From: Lishizhenia sp033720595
GTDB taxonomy: Bacteria > Bacteroidota > Bacteroidia > Flavobacteriales_D > Crocinitomicaceae
Reading direction: 5' to 3'
Assembly: GCF_033720595.1 (NCBI RefSeq)
Contig: NZ_JAWWCF010000026.1
Span: 1-21,371, forward strand
DNA: 21,371 bases
Of the stretch, positions 1 to 7,922 are shown in pieces. Made by a program: the position numbers and the translations under genes. The notes under the pieces are model-generated. The model worked only from the letters and a program-made list of their open reading frames with translations, did not search any database and was not told the DNA's origin. The number at the start of each line of letters is the position of its first letter. Position 1 is the first letter of the stretch.

Positions 1-1134
1 GACACGAAGCTTTCTTTAGAAGAACTAAAGTTACTGAACAATCAGGTTAAAAATCGTGAGCGTCTCTTGCGCAACTTCGACAATCAAATTCGCTCTACCG
101 AAGCTACCATAAAGGAGAAAACCCTTTCTATTGATGGTTTGAACGAGAGTATAGATAAGCTCAAAAACCAATACAAAGAACTTTTACTTTTTGCCTACAA
201 GAGACGTAGCAAGTACGGTCAATTAATGTACATTTTTAGCTCGGAAACCATTGAAGAAGCTAAAAAACGCAAGCTGTATTTAGAAAAGTTAACTGAGGTT
301 CAAAAGAAACAGCTTACCGTAATACATCAAAAGATGAATGCTTTACAATCTGACATTGAAGCCTTGGAAAAAGAGAAGGTGAAAAAGCTAGAATTGTTAG
401 CGAAAAAGAAGGAAGAACGCGAAGCCATACTCTTGGCCAAACAACAACAAGAAACTGTATACCAGCAACTCAAAGCTGAGGAGGAAACTTTGCGTAAAAA
501 CTTGCACGACCAAGAATTAAAAAAATCGAAGTTACAAGCAAAAATTCAAGAAGCTATACGCAAAGAAATTGCTGCTGAACAAGCCCGATTGGAACGTATT
601 AGAAAGGAGAAAGAGCGTTTGCGTAGAGCAGAAGAAGCCCGTAAAAAAGCTGAAGGTAATACAACTCCCGCTCCACTTCCAACAACCAAAGATGACTTAG
701 ATGAGAGTAATGGTTTTGATAAAAACAAGGGAAGATTACCATGGCCGGTAGAACGCGGTACGATCACTGAAAACTACGGTCGCAACCCTCACCCGACTTT
801 AAACAATGTTTTTACCAATAACAATGGGGTAGATATAAGCTCTCCTAAAAATGCGCAAGTACGCGTAGTCTTTAAGGGTGAAGTTACCAGCGTATTTAGT
901 ATTTCTGGAGGTGGGAAAGTTGTGATTGTAAAACACGGCAATTATAGAACCGTTTATGCCAACTTACAGGAGGTATATGTTACCAAGGGTATGGAATTAG
1001 ATGCAAAGCAAGTAATCGGATCTCTATTGCCTTCTAAAGACGGAGAACTATCTGTTGTTCACTTCGAGATTCATGTTATTACCGAAGGTGGTGTCGAAAG
1101 ATTGAATCCTAACTTGTGGATTGCAAGATCTTAG
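1..1134 (+). CDS. EnvC-like murein hydrolase activator, M23/LytM domain (5' partial)
   Basis: The frame is open from the first base, so the gene begins left of the window; the TTG at 67 is internal, not a start. The first ~220 visible residues are a charged Lys/Glu/Gln/Arg-rich coiled coil, followed by a short Pro/Thr linker and a C-terminal LytM (peptidase M23) domain from about residue 245. The domain looks catalytically dead. The usual HxxxD zinc motif reads NNGVD, and the HxH motif reads VVHFE, so two of the usual metal-ligand histidines are gone. This architecture (periplasmic coiled coil plus degenerate LytM) is that of EnvC, which activates N-acetylmuramyl-L-alanine amidases at the division septum. 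That role is inferred from family knowledge. The signal peptide would lie outside the window. No terminator hairpin is evident right after the stop. Confidence 0.88.
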   Translation, partial: DTKLSLEELKLLNNQVKNRERLLRNFDNQIRSTEATIKEKTLSIDGLNESIDKLKNQYKELLLFAYKRRSKYGQLMYIFSSETIEEAKKRKLYLEKLTEVQKKQLTVIHQKMNALQSDIEALEKEKVKKLELLAKKKEEREAILLAKQQQETVYQQLKAEEETLRKNLHDQELKKSKLQAKIQEAIRKEIAAEQARLERIRKEKERLRRAEEARKKAEGNTTPAPLPTTKDDLDESNGFDKNKGRLPWPVERGTITENYGRNPHPTLNNVFTNNNGVDISSPKNAQVRVVFKGEVTSVFSISGGGKVVIVKHGNYRTVYANLQEVYVTKGMELDAKQVIGSLLPSKDGELSVVHFEIHVITEGGVERLNPNLWIARS

Positions 1135-1292
1135 CGTGATTCCAAGATTCAATAAATCAAGAATTCAAAATATTTATCCTCTGTTCTTACGGCATCTCGA
1201 TAGTTCGACTTCGCTCACCTCAGCGCTCTCTCGATAACCTCGTTGAAGGATTAGGGGGTATACTTCCTACTCACACTCTAGACTATCTATCA

Positions 1293-1440
1293 GCCCGTGA
1301 TTGTAGCGGCAGCTTTGCCTTGTGAAGGCTTAGTTCTGCTTTGCGCTTTTTAGCGACCACCGGAAGCTACAAATAAGCTTAGCAAAACTTAGGTGAACAA
1401 GGTAAACTACAGCGGAAAGCGCGATAAGGATGCCAAAACA
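1293..1440. repeat. Candidate dispersed intergenic repeat (GCTTTCCGCTGTAG type)
   Basis: The segment contains GATTGTAGCGGCAGC on the plus strand, and GCATCCTTATCGCGC followed by GCTTTCCGCTGTAG on the minus strand. From memory, sequences of the form GCTTTCCGCTGCAATC or GATTGTAGCGG recur between genes in many Flavobacteriia genomes. The stretch at 9210-9226 (GCTTTCCATTGCTACTC) is a partial relative inside this window. No transposase and no clean terminal repeats are visible, so this may be a decayed non-autonomous element or structured intergenic repeat. Confidence 0.4.
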
Positions 1441-1471
1441 GTATAGAGCAAAACTTTAGCGTACGGAGCAT

Positions 1472-1500
1472 AAAAAAAGGAAGACCTATGGCCTTCCTTT
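1472..1500 (-). terminator. Rho-independent terminator of the PBP-SCOT-glycosyltransferase unit
   Basis: AAAGGAAG at 1476-1483 pairs perfectly with CTTCCTTT at 1493-1500, and inner CC/GG pairs can extend the stem. Read on the minus strand, the stem runs into seven T residues (1472-1478 complement). It starts three bases after the stop codon of the glycosyltransferase gene. Confidence 0.88.
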
Positions 1501-1503
1501 ACG

Positions 1504-2217
1504 TTATTTTGAGAATCTGTATTTGAAGATACAGTAGATGGCTCTGAAACCATCTTTCCAGCCTATCTTCTTCCCTTCTTCGTAAGTTCTACCGTAGTAT
1601 GATATACCTACTTCATAGATTCTAATTTTCTTTATACGTGCCAATTTTGCGGTAATTTCTGGCTCAATACCAAATCTATTTTCTTTGATTTTGATGTTTT
1701 GCGCAATGGACGTTCTAATCAACTTGTAACACGTCTCCATGTCAGTTAAGTTCAAATTGGTCATCATGTTAGAAAGTCGCGTTAAAAACTTATTCCCAAT
1801 TGAATGCCAAAAGAACAATATCCTGTGCGGTTGTGCTCCCACAAAACGAGAACCGTAAACCACATCCGCATTATCCATAAATACTGGCTTTAACAACAAG
1901 TTATATTCATGTGGATCATATTCCAAGTCCGCATCTTGTACAATGATATAATCTCCTGTAGCTTCTTGGATAGCGCGGTTAATGGCTGCTCCTTTGCCTT
2001 GGTTTCTATCTTGACTAAAAAAGCGAATGTCCATGTTAGGATTGCGCTCCATGTACTCTTCTATCTTCTGTACCGTTTTATCTTTGGAGCAATCGTTAAC
2101 GATAACAATTTCCTTTTGAATATTATTGACCAATTCTACTTCTTGTACTTTATCAAGAATGATTTGAATGGTATTTTCCTCGTTGTAAGCAGGTATGAGT
2201 ATGGATAATTTTTTCAT
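1504..2217 (-). CDS. Family 2 glycosyltransferase (DPM/DPG-synthase-like)
   Basis: This 237-residue cytoplasmic GT-A fold enzyme opens with LSILIPAYNEENTI, the nucleotide-sugar binding start of GT2. It has VNDCSKDKT near residue 41, GKGAAINRA near residue 75 and the metal-binding QDADLEYDP near residue 95. The C-terminal half has YGSRF and LTDMETCYKL, the pattern of enzymes that charge a polyprenyl phosphate with a sugar. There is no C-terminal membrane anchor. The likely reaction is transfer of mannose, glucose or a related sugar to a lipid carrier or surface glycan, but donor and acceptor cannot be read from sequence. It is the last gene of a minus-strand unit, nine bases after the CoA-transferase B subunit, and a terminator follows at once. 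Confidence 0.88.
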   Translation of the reverse strand: MKKLSILIPAYNEENTIQIILDKVQEVELVNNIQKEIVIVNDCSKDKTVQKIEEYMERNPNMDIRFFSQDRNQGKGAAINRAIQEATGDYIIVQDADLEYDPHEYNLLLKPVFMDNADVVYGSRFVGAQPHRILFFWHSIGNKFLTRLSNMMTNLNLTDMETCYKLIRTSIAQNIKIKENRFGIEPEITAKLARIKKIRIYEVGISYYGRTYEEGKKIGWKDGFRAIYCIFKYRFSK

Positions 2218-2226
2218 TGATTAGTA

Positions 2227-2883
2227 TTAAATGTTCATTTCAGGTACGTTGTCTGGCACTACTAGGTCGCCCTCAGTTGCCGCAATAATTTCTTCAACGC
2301 TAACACCAGGTGCTCTTTCTACCAAGTGGAATTGTCCGTCTTTAATCTCCAAAACAGCCAAGTTTGTTACCACCTTCTTAACACACCCAACACCCGTTAG
2401 AGGCAATGAACATTGTTTTAATATTTTAGACTCACCTTTTTTATTGGTATGCATCATGGCTACAATAATGTTTTCTGCAGAAGCCACTAAATCCATTGCT
2501 CCTCCCATTCCTTTCACCATTTTCCCTGGAATCTTCCAGTTTGCGATATCACCGTTTTGCGCTACTTCCATAGCACCTAAAACTGTTAACTGTACGTGTT
2601 GTCCACGTATCATTGCAAAAGAAGTAGCTGAATCAAAGAATACAGCACCCGGACGGGCAGTAATCGTTTGCTTACCCGCATTGATTAAATCTGCATCCTC
2701 TTCTCCTTCAAAAGGAAAAGGTCCCATTCCTAATATTCCATTTTCTGATTGGAATTCAACCTCTATATCTTCTGGGATGTAATTTGCCACCAAAGTTGGA
2801 ATACCTATACCTAGGTTAACGTACCAACCATCTTGTAATTCTTGTGCAATTCTTTTTGCAATACCTGTTTTATCTAAAGCCAT
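2227..2883 (-). CDS. scoB: 3-oxoacid CoA-transferase (SCOT-type), subunit B
   Basis: This 218-residue protein is the subunit carrying the catalytic glutamate of family I CoA-transferases. The motif SENGILGMGP places that glutamate at residue 47, where the covalent glutamyl-CoA thioester forms. The N-terminal YVNLGIGIPTLV is the usual B-subunit glycine-rich loop. With subunit A it should move CoA between succinyl-CoA and acetoacetate, feeding ketone bodies or branched-chain and aromatic breakdown products into acetyl-CoA. The exact acid substrate is inferred from family resemblance (ScoAB rather than AtoAD or PcaIJ). Length is typical. It follows subunit A by 28 bases and precedes the glycosyltransferase by nine. 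Confidence 0.93.
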   Translation of the reverse strand: MALDKTGIAKRIAQELQDGWYVNLGIGIPTLVANYIPEDIEVEFQSENGILGMGPFPFEGEEDADLINAGKQTITARPGAVFFDSATSFAMIRGQHVQLTVLGAMEVAQNGDIANWKIPGKMVKGMGGAMDLVASAENIIVAMMHTNKKGESKILKQCSLPLTGVGCVKKVVTNLAVLEIKDGQFHLVERAPGVSVEEIIAATEGDLVVPDNVPEMNI

Positions 2884-2911
2884 TTGTATCTAATTTTTTG
2901 AAGGTTGGAAA

Positions 2912-3607
2912 TTATTTTTGACGTACCGTTCTTTGTTCAATTCTCTTTTCGAAAGCTTCACCTTTAAAGATGCGTTGAACAAAAATTCCTGGAGTATGAA
3001 TCTCATTTGGATCTAACTCACCTGCAGGTACTAATTCTTCCACCTCTGCGATAGTTATTTTACCTGCCATAGCCATCATAGGATTGAAGTTACGCGCTGT
3101 TGCTTTGAACACCAAATTTCCTTCTGTATCTCCTTTCCAAGCTTTAACAATAGCAAAATCTGCCGTTAATGCTGTTTCTAAAATATGTGGTTTTCCATTG
3201 AATTCTCTCACTTCCTTACCTTCTGCTACCTCTGTACCGTATCCAGCAGGTGTAAAGAAAGCTGGAATACCGGCTCCTCCTGCTCTACAACGCTCTGCTA
3301 ATGAACCTTGAGGAATTAAATCTACCTCTAGTTCACCTGATAACATCTGACGTTCGAACTCGTCGTTTTCTCCTACGTAAGAAGAAACCATTTTCTTGAT
3401 TTGCTTCCCTTGTAACAATAATCCTAAACCAAAATCATCTACACCGGCATTGTTAGAAATACAGGTCAAATCCTTCACCCCCATTTTTACCAATTGTCCA
3501 ATAGAGTTTTCTGGTATACCACACAAACCGAAACCACCCAACATCAGGGTCATTCCACTCTCTATGCCTTTGCAAGCATCTTCAACATTATTTACAACTT
3601 TGTTCAT
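2912..3607 (-). CDS. scoA: 3-oxoacid CoA-transferase (SCOT-type), subunit A
   Basis: This 231-residue protein has the A-subunit signature GGFGLCGIPENSI at about residues 24-36, matching mitochondrial and bacterial SCOT closely. It also has a CoA-binding segment, GSLAERCRAGGAGIPAF, near residues 101-117. It pairs with subunit B to make the acetoacetate:succinate CoA-transferase, where A supplies the CoA-binding face and B the catalytic Glu. The start codon lies only three bases after the stop of the upstream penicillin-binding protein gene, so the two are almost certainly co-transcribed and possibly translationally coupled. Sharing a unit with a cell-wall synthase has no obvious metabolic logic. 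Confidence 0.93.
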   Translation of the reverse strand: MNKVVNNVEDACKGIESGMTLMLGGFGLCGIPENSIGQLVKMGVKDLTCISNNAGVDDFGLGLLLQGKQIKKMVSSYVGENDEFERQMLSGELEVDLIPQGSLAERCRAGGAGIPAFFTPAGYGTEVAEGKEVREFNGKPHILETALTADFAIVKAWKGDTEGNLVFKATARNFNPMMAMAGKITIAEVEELVPAGELDPNEIHTPGIFVQRIFKGEAFEKRIEQRTVRQK

Positions 3608-3610
3608 ATC

Positions 3611-6136
3611 TTAAAATAAATCGGGCACCTCATCTGAATTACTAGATTCTCCTGGCCCATTATTGTTATTCTCGCCGCTACAATTATACACAGAATTTTG
3701 GTAATTGATAGGCATCTCAAAGTCCTCTTTAGAGATCTTAATTTTAGGGTCCTTGTACACCTTCTGCATATAATACCCATAAATAGGTAAAGCCATACGT
3801 GCACCTTGTCCCCATTGCATACTTCTAAAGTGTACACCTCTATCTTCTGCTCCAACCCATACACCCGTTGCTAGATCAGGTGTTAAGCCCATGAACCAAC
3901 CATCAGAGTTATTTTGAGTTGTTCCCGTTTTACCCGCAGTTGGGTAAGTAATTCCTCCCCATGGCCAGTAAGAACCTCTTAAGCTAGCACCTGTACCTTT
4001 TTGCACCACATCTTTCATTAACGATAGTGTAGCGTACGCCAATTCTTCAGACATCGCTTCTTTTGAGTTTGGCTGTGCTTCATAGATGGTATTTCCATTT
4101 CTATCTTCTATCCTTAATAAAATAGTAGGTGCATTGTAAATTCCTTTATTAACAAAAGTTGCCTGAGCGGCTACCAACTCAAATAAAGATAAATCCATAA
4201 CCCCCAAACACATGGCTGGAACTATATCTTCTTTACGTAAAGTAATATTTAGATCTTCCATTAATTTAGCCACTGCTTGTGGTCCGGCTGTACCTCCCAT
4301 TTTAGACATTACTGCTACTGTAATATTGTTCATAGAGTTGGCAATACCATGACCAACCGTAATGGGCTCTCCTGTTAAATCAGCGCCTGAGTTTCCAGGA
4401 CACCACGACTTCAACTTATCTGGATCACTAGTTTCAGTAACGTCTACACAATACGCGATGTTTGGAAAAGTTGTGCATTTGTTCACCACACCGAACCTCA
4501 TCGCAGCAGAGTAAACAAAAGGTTTGATCGTAGAACCTACCTGACGCTTCCCTTGCTTTACGTGATCGTAAGCAAAGTGATTCAAATCAGTTCCTCCAAC
4601 CCAAGCTTTCACAAAACCAGTTTGCGGCTGTATAGAAATCATCCCCGCTTGTAAAAAGTTTTTGTAGTAAAGTATACTGTCTAATGGACTCATCACCGTA
4701 TCGATATCCCCTTTCCAAGAGAAGACGGTCATCTCAGTGGGTTCATTAAATTTCTTCACGATTTTATCATGTGAAAGGCCATTTGCTTTCAACATTTTGT
4801 AACGTTCAGAACGCTTCATGGCAGAATTCACTATTCTATCGATTTGATCTTCCGTTAAGCGATTAGAGAAAGGGAAATGTCTTGTTCTTTTATTGTTTTT
4901 AGTAAACTCTCTTTGCAGCGTTTCAGATAAGTGCTTGTGTACCGCATGTTCTGCGTGTTTCTGTAAATCCGCATTAATGGTAGTATAGATTTTCAAACCA
5001 TCTTCGTAGATATTGAAAGGAGTACCATCTGCCTTTGCATAGATGTAATCTCCATTTTCATCCTTACTTCTCAATACATCCTGAACCTCTTTCCTTAAGG
5101 TTTCTCTAAAATAAGTAGCAATACCTTCTTTGTGGTCTACACGTTGGTAATCCGTTACTATATTTAAATTTTGAAGACTGTCTCTTTCCTCATCAGAATC
5201 AATGGTTGCTGTTAAGGCTTCATTTCCTTTTCTACTGTTTTTTCTCCACAAGTCTAAAACCGTATTACGTCTGTTCACAGCTCTCATTGAATCTTTCACA
5301 AATAAAGTTCTCGCTTGCTCATCTGTTACATTTCCCTCATCAATATTATTGTATCTCGCATATCGTTTTTTGTAGTTTCTAACATTGAAAGAGTGTGGGT
5401 TATACAGCGATGGATTCTTACACATCCCCACCAACATAGCTGCTTGTTCTTTGGTTAAATCTTTTGGTTTACAATCGAAATATACTTTAGAGGCAGAAGC
5501 AATACCCACCGCATTGTACAAGAAATCGAATTGGTTCAAGTACATGGTTATGATCTCTTCTTTGGTGTATTTCTCCTCCAAACGCAAGGCAATAATATTC
5601 TCTTGCACTTTTTCATACAAACGTCCTTCCAAACCACTCACTTCCCTTTTGCTCTCCTTTTCAGGATCATCGAGTAAAGCAGCAGCTCTTTCTTTGTCTC
5701 TCTGCGCCAATGTAAAAATCAACTTTGCCAATTGCTGAGAGATCGTAGATGCTCCTCCGGCTTTCCCCATATTTGCCAAAGCTCTTCCCACCGCTTTAGC
5801 GTCTATTCCAGAGTGCTCCTGATACCTCTCATCTTCCGTTGAGATCAAAGCTGAAATCACATAGGGTGAAATCTCATTATAGGTCACAGATGTTCGGTTA
5901 ATTTTCCAAAACTTCCCCAAAGAAGTTTCTCCATCATCTGCTAAAATATCTGTCGCCAACAATTCTGGTGGATTTTCCAACATAGCCACCGAAGGAAGAT
6001 CCTCCTCATCGGTTACAATATAACGCAGATAGAGTATACCTAAAAGCGGTAACATCGCACCTAACCAGATGATTAGGTAGATGAAAAGTTTTGTTTTAAA
6101 CGTAAAGCTTTGTTTTTCTTTTTTTGCTTTTGCCAT
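3611..6136 (-). CDS. Class A penicillin-binding protein (PBP1A-type transglycosylase/transpeptidase)
   Basis: This 841-residue bifunctional peptidoglycan synthase has a short basic cytoplasmic tail and one membrane anchor (about residues 15-37). A GT51 glycosyltransferase domain follows, with EDERYQEHSG (catalytic Glu101), GGASTISQQLAK at 127-138 and KEEIITMYLNQ at 192-202. The transpeptidase domain has all three penicillin-binding motifs: STIK with nucleophile Ser535, SMN at 601-603 and KTG at 736-738. The C-terminal 30 residues are a low-complexity Asn/Ser/Gly/Glu tail. The protein polymerises lipid II and cross-links glycan strands on the outer face of the inner membrane. It heads a unit with scoA, scoB and a glycosyltransferase. 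No clear promoter box was found in the gap upstream. Confidence 0.96.
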   Translation of the reverse strand: MAKAKKEKQSFTFKTKLFIYLIIWLGAMLPLLGILYLRYIVTDEEDLPSVAMLENPPELLATDILADDGETSLGKFWKINRTSVTYNEISPYVISALISTEDERYQEHSGIDAKAVGRALANMGKAGGASTISQQLAKLIFTLAQRDKERAAALLDDPEKESKREVSGLEGRLYEKVQENIIALRLEEKYTKEEIITMYLNQFDFLYNAVGIASASKVYFDCKPKDLTKEQAAMLVGMCKNPSLYNPHSFNVRNYKKRYARYNNIDEGNVTDEQARTLFVKDSMRAVNRRNTVLDLWRKNSRKGNEALTATIDSDEERDSLQNLNIVTDYQRVDHKEGIATYFRETLRKEVQDVLRSKDENGDYIYAKADGTPFNIYEDGLKIYTTINADLQKHAEHAVHKHLSETLQREFTKNNKRTRHFPFSNRLTEDQIDRIVNSAMKRSERYKMLKANGLSHDKIVKKFNEPTEMTVFSWKGDIDTVMSPLDSILYYKNFLQAGMISIQPQTGFVKAWVGGTDLNHFAYDHVKQGKRQVGSTIKPFVYSAAMRFGVVNKCTTFPNIAYCVDVTETSDPDKLKSWCPGNSGADLTGEPITVGHGIANSMNNITVAVMSKMGGTAGPQAVAKLMEDLNITLRKEDIVPAMCLGVMDLSLFELVAAQATFVNKGIYNAPTILLRIEDRNGNTIYEAQPNSKEAMSEELAYATLSLMKDVVQKGTGASLRGSYWPWGGITYPTAGKTGTTQNNSDGWFMGLTPDLATGVWVGAEDRGVHFRSMQWGQGARMALPIYGYYMQKVYKDPKIKISKEDFEMPINYQNSVYNCSGENNNNGPGESSNSDEVPDLF

Positions 6137-6256
6137 GGGAAATGTAATTACAGGATAAAAATAGTTATTTGTAAGGAAAGATATGGGTGAAGATGTAGGT
6201 GATTTATTATTTGTAATAAAAGGCCTGAATTATGAGAAGTCAACACCCTTTAAACC

Positions 6257-6284
6257 AAAAAAACCACGACTCTCGCCGTGGTTT
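6257..6284 (-). terminator. Rho-independent terminator after hemD
   Basis: AAACCACG (6261-6268) and CGTGGTTT (6277-6284) form a perfect 8-bp stem around an 8-base loop. Read on the minus strand it runs into seven T residues (complement of 6257-6263). It lies 24 bases past the hemD stop and separates this unit from the penicillin-binding protein gene. Confidence 0.88.
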
Positions 6285-6307
6285 CTTTTAATATTTTCTA
6301 TTTGAAA

Positions 6308-7060
6308 TTACTTTTTCTTCTTCAAGAAGTCTTTTACGTAATTTTCAATTGCCATAGTCATAGACGGTGCATTGGGCTGGGGCGCATGTAAATCCAACCT
6401 CAAGTTATTATCTACTATTGCTTTGGCCGTTGTTGGACCAAAGGCAGCAATCATGGTGTTATTTTGTTTAAAATCAGGGAAGTTCTTTAACAAGGACTCA
6501 ATACCTGATGGTGAAAAGAACACCAACATGTCGTAAGTTACTGACTCCAAATCAGATAAGTCTGAACAAACTGTACGGTAAAGTACTGCTTTTTCAAAAT
6601 CAATCTTATTCTCATTCAAAACAGTAGGAATCACGTCTCTTAAAATATCAGAACATGGCAACAAGAATTTCTCTTTCTTGTGCTTTTTGATAGCATCCAT
6701 CAAGTCATGAATCGTAGTCTTACCATGGAAAATCTTTCTCTTCCTGTACGTAACGTACTTTTGTAAGTAGTAAGCAACGGCTTCAGAAATACAGAAATAC
6801 TTCATGCTATCTGGCACTTCATATCTCATTTCTTCCGCTATTCTAAAGTAATGGTCAACCGCTGTTTTTGATGTTAAAATTACTGCAGTAAAATCTTGTA
6901 AGTTTACCCTTTGGTTTCTGAACTCGTTCTTCTCGACACCTTCGACATGTATAAACGGACGAAAATCTATCTTCAGTTTATACTTTTCCGCCAAGTCAAA
7001 ATAAGGAGACTTGTCGTTCTCAGGCTTTGGCTGCGATACTAGTATGGTTTTTACGCTCAA
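6308..7060 (-). CDS. hemD: Uroporphyrinogen-III synthase
   Basis: This 250-residue soluble protein follows the two-lobed HemD layout. The N-terminal lobe starts KTILVSQPKPE, then FTAVILTSKTAVDHYF at about 57-72. The second lobe has YDMLVFFSPSGIESLL and IAAFGPTTAKAI near the C-terminus; the Thr/Ser-rich SPSG and GPTTA segments are family hallmarks. It converts hydroxymethylbilane to uroporphyrinogen III, the last common precursor of haem, sirohaem and cobalamin. HemD sequences diverge strongly, so the call rests on domain pattern and on the neighbouring DUF4271 gene, a pairing I recall from other Bacteroidota. The tail is very Lys-rich. It lies 30 bases behind the DUF4271 gene and has its own terminator. 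Confidence 0.88.
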   Translation of the reverse strand: MSVKTILVSQPKPENDKSPYFDLAEKYKLKIDFRPFIHVEGVEKNEFRNQRVNLQDFTAVILTSKTAVDHYFRIAEEMRYEVPDSMKYFCISEAVAYYLQKYVTYRKRKIFHGKTTIHDLMDAIKKHKKEKFLLPCSDILRDVIPTVLNENKIDFEKAVLYRTVCSDLSDLESVTYDMLVFFSPSGIESLLKNFPDFKQNNTMIAAFGPTTAKAIVDNNLRLDLHAPQPNAPSMTMAIENYVKDFLKKKK

Positions 7061-7090
7061 AATCTGTAGTTATTATAGTTTTATACTTCT

Positions 7091-7807
7091 TTACACTCCC
7101 TCCATTTCACCCCCTAACGCTCTCATTAAAGCGAGGATGGGTAAAATTTCCAGCGTGCAAAGGTATAAAATAATATAATACCATTCAAAATTCTGTCGAA
7201 ATGCAATCACAAAACCGCGAAATACTTTATAGAACTGAAACACAAGAATCAAGGCGATAAAAATCCAGTGATAAATAGAGTTTGTTCCTTCATTTAAAAC
7301 CCAAATCAACAAGAAAGGAATTAGGGCAATTCCCAGCATTTGATGCACCAGCGTATAACTTCTAAAAGAGTGAAAAAAGCGCTTGAGGTTACCAGTGACA
7401 AAACCTGTTAAAAACAACGCCAACATTTGCAGTACAAAATAAATCGCCAGCGCAAAACTTAACACTTTGTTAAAATTAAAATGCTCCAAAAACAAGTAAA
7501 GCCCTAAACTGATGACCACAAAGTAATTCAACAGTAAAAGCCAACCGCCATCTTTCAAAGTATTCCATCCCTCTTTTTCAAGCATAAACATGCTTTTCAC
7601 AGAAACGAACGCAAAAGAAAAATTTCCAAATATTTCAGCATTGATAATTTTAGCTACCGATAGGATGAGCAAACTTCCGCACAATACATAATAAACAAAA
7701 GTGGGAACACTACTCGATCGCTCCGTGAGGTTATAAACTTGCTCGCTCGCCCATGAATTTTGAGCAAGTAATGTTAAAATTAAAAAAAGAAGTCTTTTTC
7801 GTAACAT
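7091..7807 (-). CDS. DUF4271-like polytopic membrane protein
   Basis: This protein of about 238 residues has an N-terminal hydrophobic stretch that reads like a cleavable signal peptide (basic MLRKR, hydrophobic core, then NSWA-SEQ). About six further membrane segments follow, near residues 33-50, 88-108, 112-138, 150-172, 182-202 and 212-234. The RFFHSFRSYT and FRGFVIAF stretches between helices are characteristic. I recognise it as resembling DUF4271 proteins, whose function is unknown. I place the start at the ATG at 7807, not the in-frame GTG at 7825, because a TAnnTTTG promoter box ends exactly at 7825 and the ATG gives a textbook signal peptide. It precedes hemD by 30 bases and is probably co-transcribed with it. 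Confidence 0.8.
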   Translation of the reverse strand: MLRKRLLFLILTLLAQNSWASEQVYNLTERSSSVPTFVYYVLCGSLLILSVAKIINAEIFGNFSFAFVSVKSMFMLEKEGWNTLKDGGWLLLLNYFVVISLGLYLFLEHFNFNKVLSFALAIYFVLQMLALFLTGFVTGNLKRFFHSFRSYTLVHQMLGIALIPFLLIWVLNEGTNSIYHWIFIALILVFQFYKVFRGFVIAFRQNFEWYYIILYLCTLEILPILALMRALGGEMEGV

Positions 7808-7824
7808 AGAGTATTGAGCTTTCA

Positions 7825-7832
7825 CAAAAATA
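7825..7832 (-). promoter_or_regulatory. Bacteroidota -7 box (TATTTTTG) for the DUF4271-hemD unit
   Basis: The plus-strand CAAAAATA reads TATTTTTG on the minus strand, a full match to TAnnTTTG. Transcription would start near 7820, leaving a leader of about a dozen bases before the ATG at 7807. No convincing -33 TTTG was seen. Confidence 0.5.
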
Positions 7833-7886
7833 GAAGCAATCTTTAAATCACTTGGCTAAAGAACTTAAAAAATCTAGATATTTCGC

Positions 7887-7894
7887 TAATTTTG
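7887..7894 (+). promoter_or_regulatory. Bacteroidota -7 box (TAATTTTG) for gcdH
   Basis: TAATTTTG matches TAnnTTTG and lies 28 bases before the gcdH start codon, giving an expected leader of about 22 bases. The -33 element is weak. It is divergent from the DUF4271 promoter about 55 bases away. Confidence 0.55.
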
Positions 7895-7922
7895 TGGCGA
7901 TTCTAAAATAAAATAAAATCAG

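Larger units (their letters stand above)
1135..1503. other. 369-base intergenic region with repeat-like, hairpin-rich DNA
   Basis: No credible gene lies here. The left part (1192-1250) carries TCTCGATA twice, about 35 bases apart. The right part (1293-1440) is richer in GC than its surroundings. It contains a perfect hairpin GCCTT-GTG-AAGGC (1317-1329), a CGCT-TTTT-AGCG hairpin, and AGCAAAACTTAG at 1381-1392 repeated as AGCAAAACTTTAG at 1447-1459. The last 30 bases are the terminator of the minus-strand glycosyltransferase gene. Confidence 0.7.

Noticed and set aside
1192..1250. Possible CRISPR or attachment site from TCTCGATA repeats
   Set aside because: Only two short copies occur, with no regular spacers, and there is no integrase or tRNA nearby.
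2231..2782. 183-codon plus-strand frame opposite scoB
   Set aside because: It is antisense to a clear CoA-transferase gene. The translated residues are low-complexity Ser/Thr/Pro/Ile, typical of a mirror frame.
3604..3864. 86-codon minus-strand frame across the end of the penicillin-binding protein gene
   Set aside because: It lies almost wholly inside the coding region of the class A PBP in another frame and shows no domain.
5385..5738. 117-codon plus-strand frame opposite the PBP gene
   Set aside because: It is antisense to the GT51 domain, and no protein features are seen.
7808..7825. GTG start adding six residues to the DUF4271 protein
   Set aside because: The GTG directly abuts a TAnnTTTG box, so it would be at or upstream of the transcription start. 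The ATG at 7807 gives a normal signal peptide.
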